Below are positions 23,455 to 23,699 of a DNA stretch of 23,699 bases, piece by piece (position 1 is the stretch's first letter; every line of letters starts with the position of its first letter). The stretch spans positions 1 through 23,699 of the forward strand of contig JAYUHK010000085.1 of the NCBI GenBank assembly GCA_043767025.1, written 5' to 3'. The position numbers and the translations under genes were made by a program. Under the pieces are notes generated by a model. It was not told the DNA's origin, did no database searches, and saw only the letters and a program-made list of their open reading frames with translations. Source of the stretch: JAYUHK01 sp043767025. GTDB lineage: Bacteria > Bacteroidota > Bacteroidia > Chitinophagales > Saprospiraceae.

Positions 23455-23699
23455 ATGTTACGCATGGATTTTAAATTGGCTCATTTAAGCTTGATTTTGT
23501 GGTAATTTACTTGGTTTTTGTCACTTTTTTTCTTGATAAAAAAAGTAACCAAAAAAATCAAGTGCTCTGTAGAAATTCTAAAGTTTTTGCTTAAAAATCT
23601 CGTCGGCGCGCGAAAAATACTCGTCGGCTTCGCCAGACTTCAAACAGTTTTCGCTTCGCCAGACGATATTTTTGCAAAAACTTGAATTTCTACAAGGCA
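23455..23699. mobile_element. MITE-like element, second copy, cut by the window end
   Basis: It starts with CTCATGTTACGCA (23452-23464), the same terminal repeat as the first copy, and follows it base for base with roughly nine in ten positions identical and almost no gaps (15612-15857 against 23455-23699), in the same orientation. It includes both internal hairpins. The right terminal repeat lies beyond the window. Confidence 0.75.

Noticed and set aside
23290..23505. 71-residue plus-strand open frame
   Set aside because: It runs through the 14-bp hairpin and into the repeat, with no family resemblance.

Overview
The window looks like chromosomal DNA of a member of the Bacteroidota, most likely an aerobic, heterotrophic Cytophagia- or Saprospiria-like bacterium. 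The sequence is fairly AT-rich. Three intergenic sites fit the Bacteroidota housekeeping promoter (a TAnnTTTG -7 box, in the two best cases with TTG exactly 20 bp upstream), and gene starts lack clear Shine-Dalgarno sequences. The gene families also fit: a DUF1573 protein, an RprX/RprY-like two-component pair, several exported thioredoxin-fold proteins, a Nudix/winged-helix regulator and many short-signal lipoproteins. The genus cannot be named from the sequence alone.

Layout. Positions 1-377 are non-coding with an imperfect palindrome, followed by a Nudix-type regulator (+). Then comes a minus-strand block: a lipoprotein of unknown function, rfbC, and a fatty-acid beta-oxidation operon (fadN, an unknown 189-residue protein, fadA). 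The fadN promoter carries a palindromic candidate operator. Divergent from it are an exported methyltransferase-like lipoprotein, a CBS-domain protein and threonine aldolase (+). rfbD and lysA follow on the minus strand, then an ECF sigma factor overlapping a tiny one-helix membrane protein (+).

From 12.5 kb to 23.3 kb every protein gene is on the minus strand: an exported thioredoxin-like protein; an overlapping cluster DUF1573 / multi-spanning membrane protein / TlpA-like protein; a lipoprotein of unknown function; a tight five-gene run (alpha/beta hydrolase, TlpA-like, uppS, histidine kinase, response regulator); and homogentisate 1,2-dioxygenase. Between the hydrolase and hmgA, on the plus strand, lies a strong candidate for an unannotated structured small RNA of about 250 nt with its own consensus promoter and an intrinsic terminator.

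Two direct copies of a hairpin-rich, MITE-like repeat occur, one complete with terminal inverted repeats (about 15608-15932) and one cut by the window end (23455-23699). No transposase, CRISPR array, rRNA or tRNA was seen. Metabolically the window covers fatty-acid oxidation, tyrosine/phenylalanine breakdown, lysine, threonine/glycine, dTDP-rhamnose and undecaprenyl-phosphate synthesis, with periplasmic redox proteins and two signalling systems. The most interesting items are the small RNA, the MITE-like repeat, the fadN operator, the minimal ECF sigma partner, and the kinase whose sensor domain has a Cys cluster and whose operon holds a TlpA-like protein.
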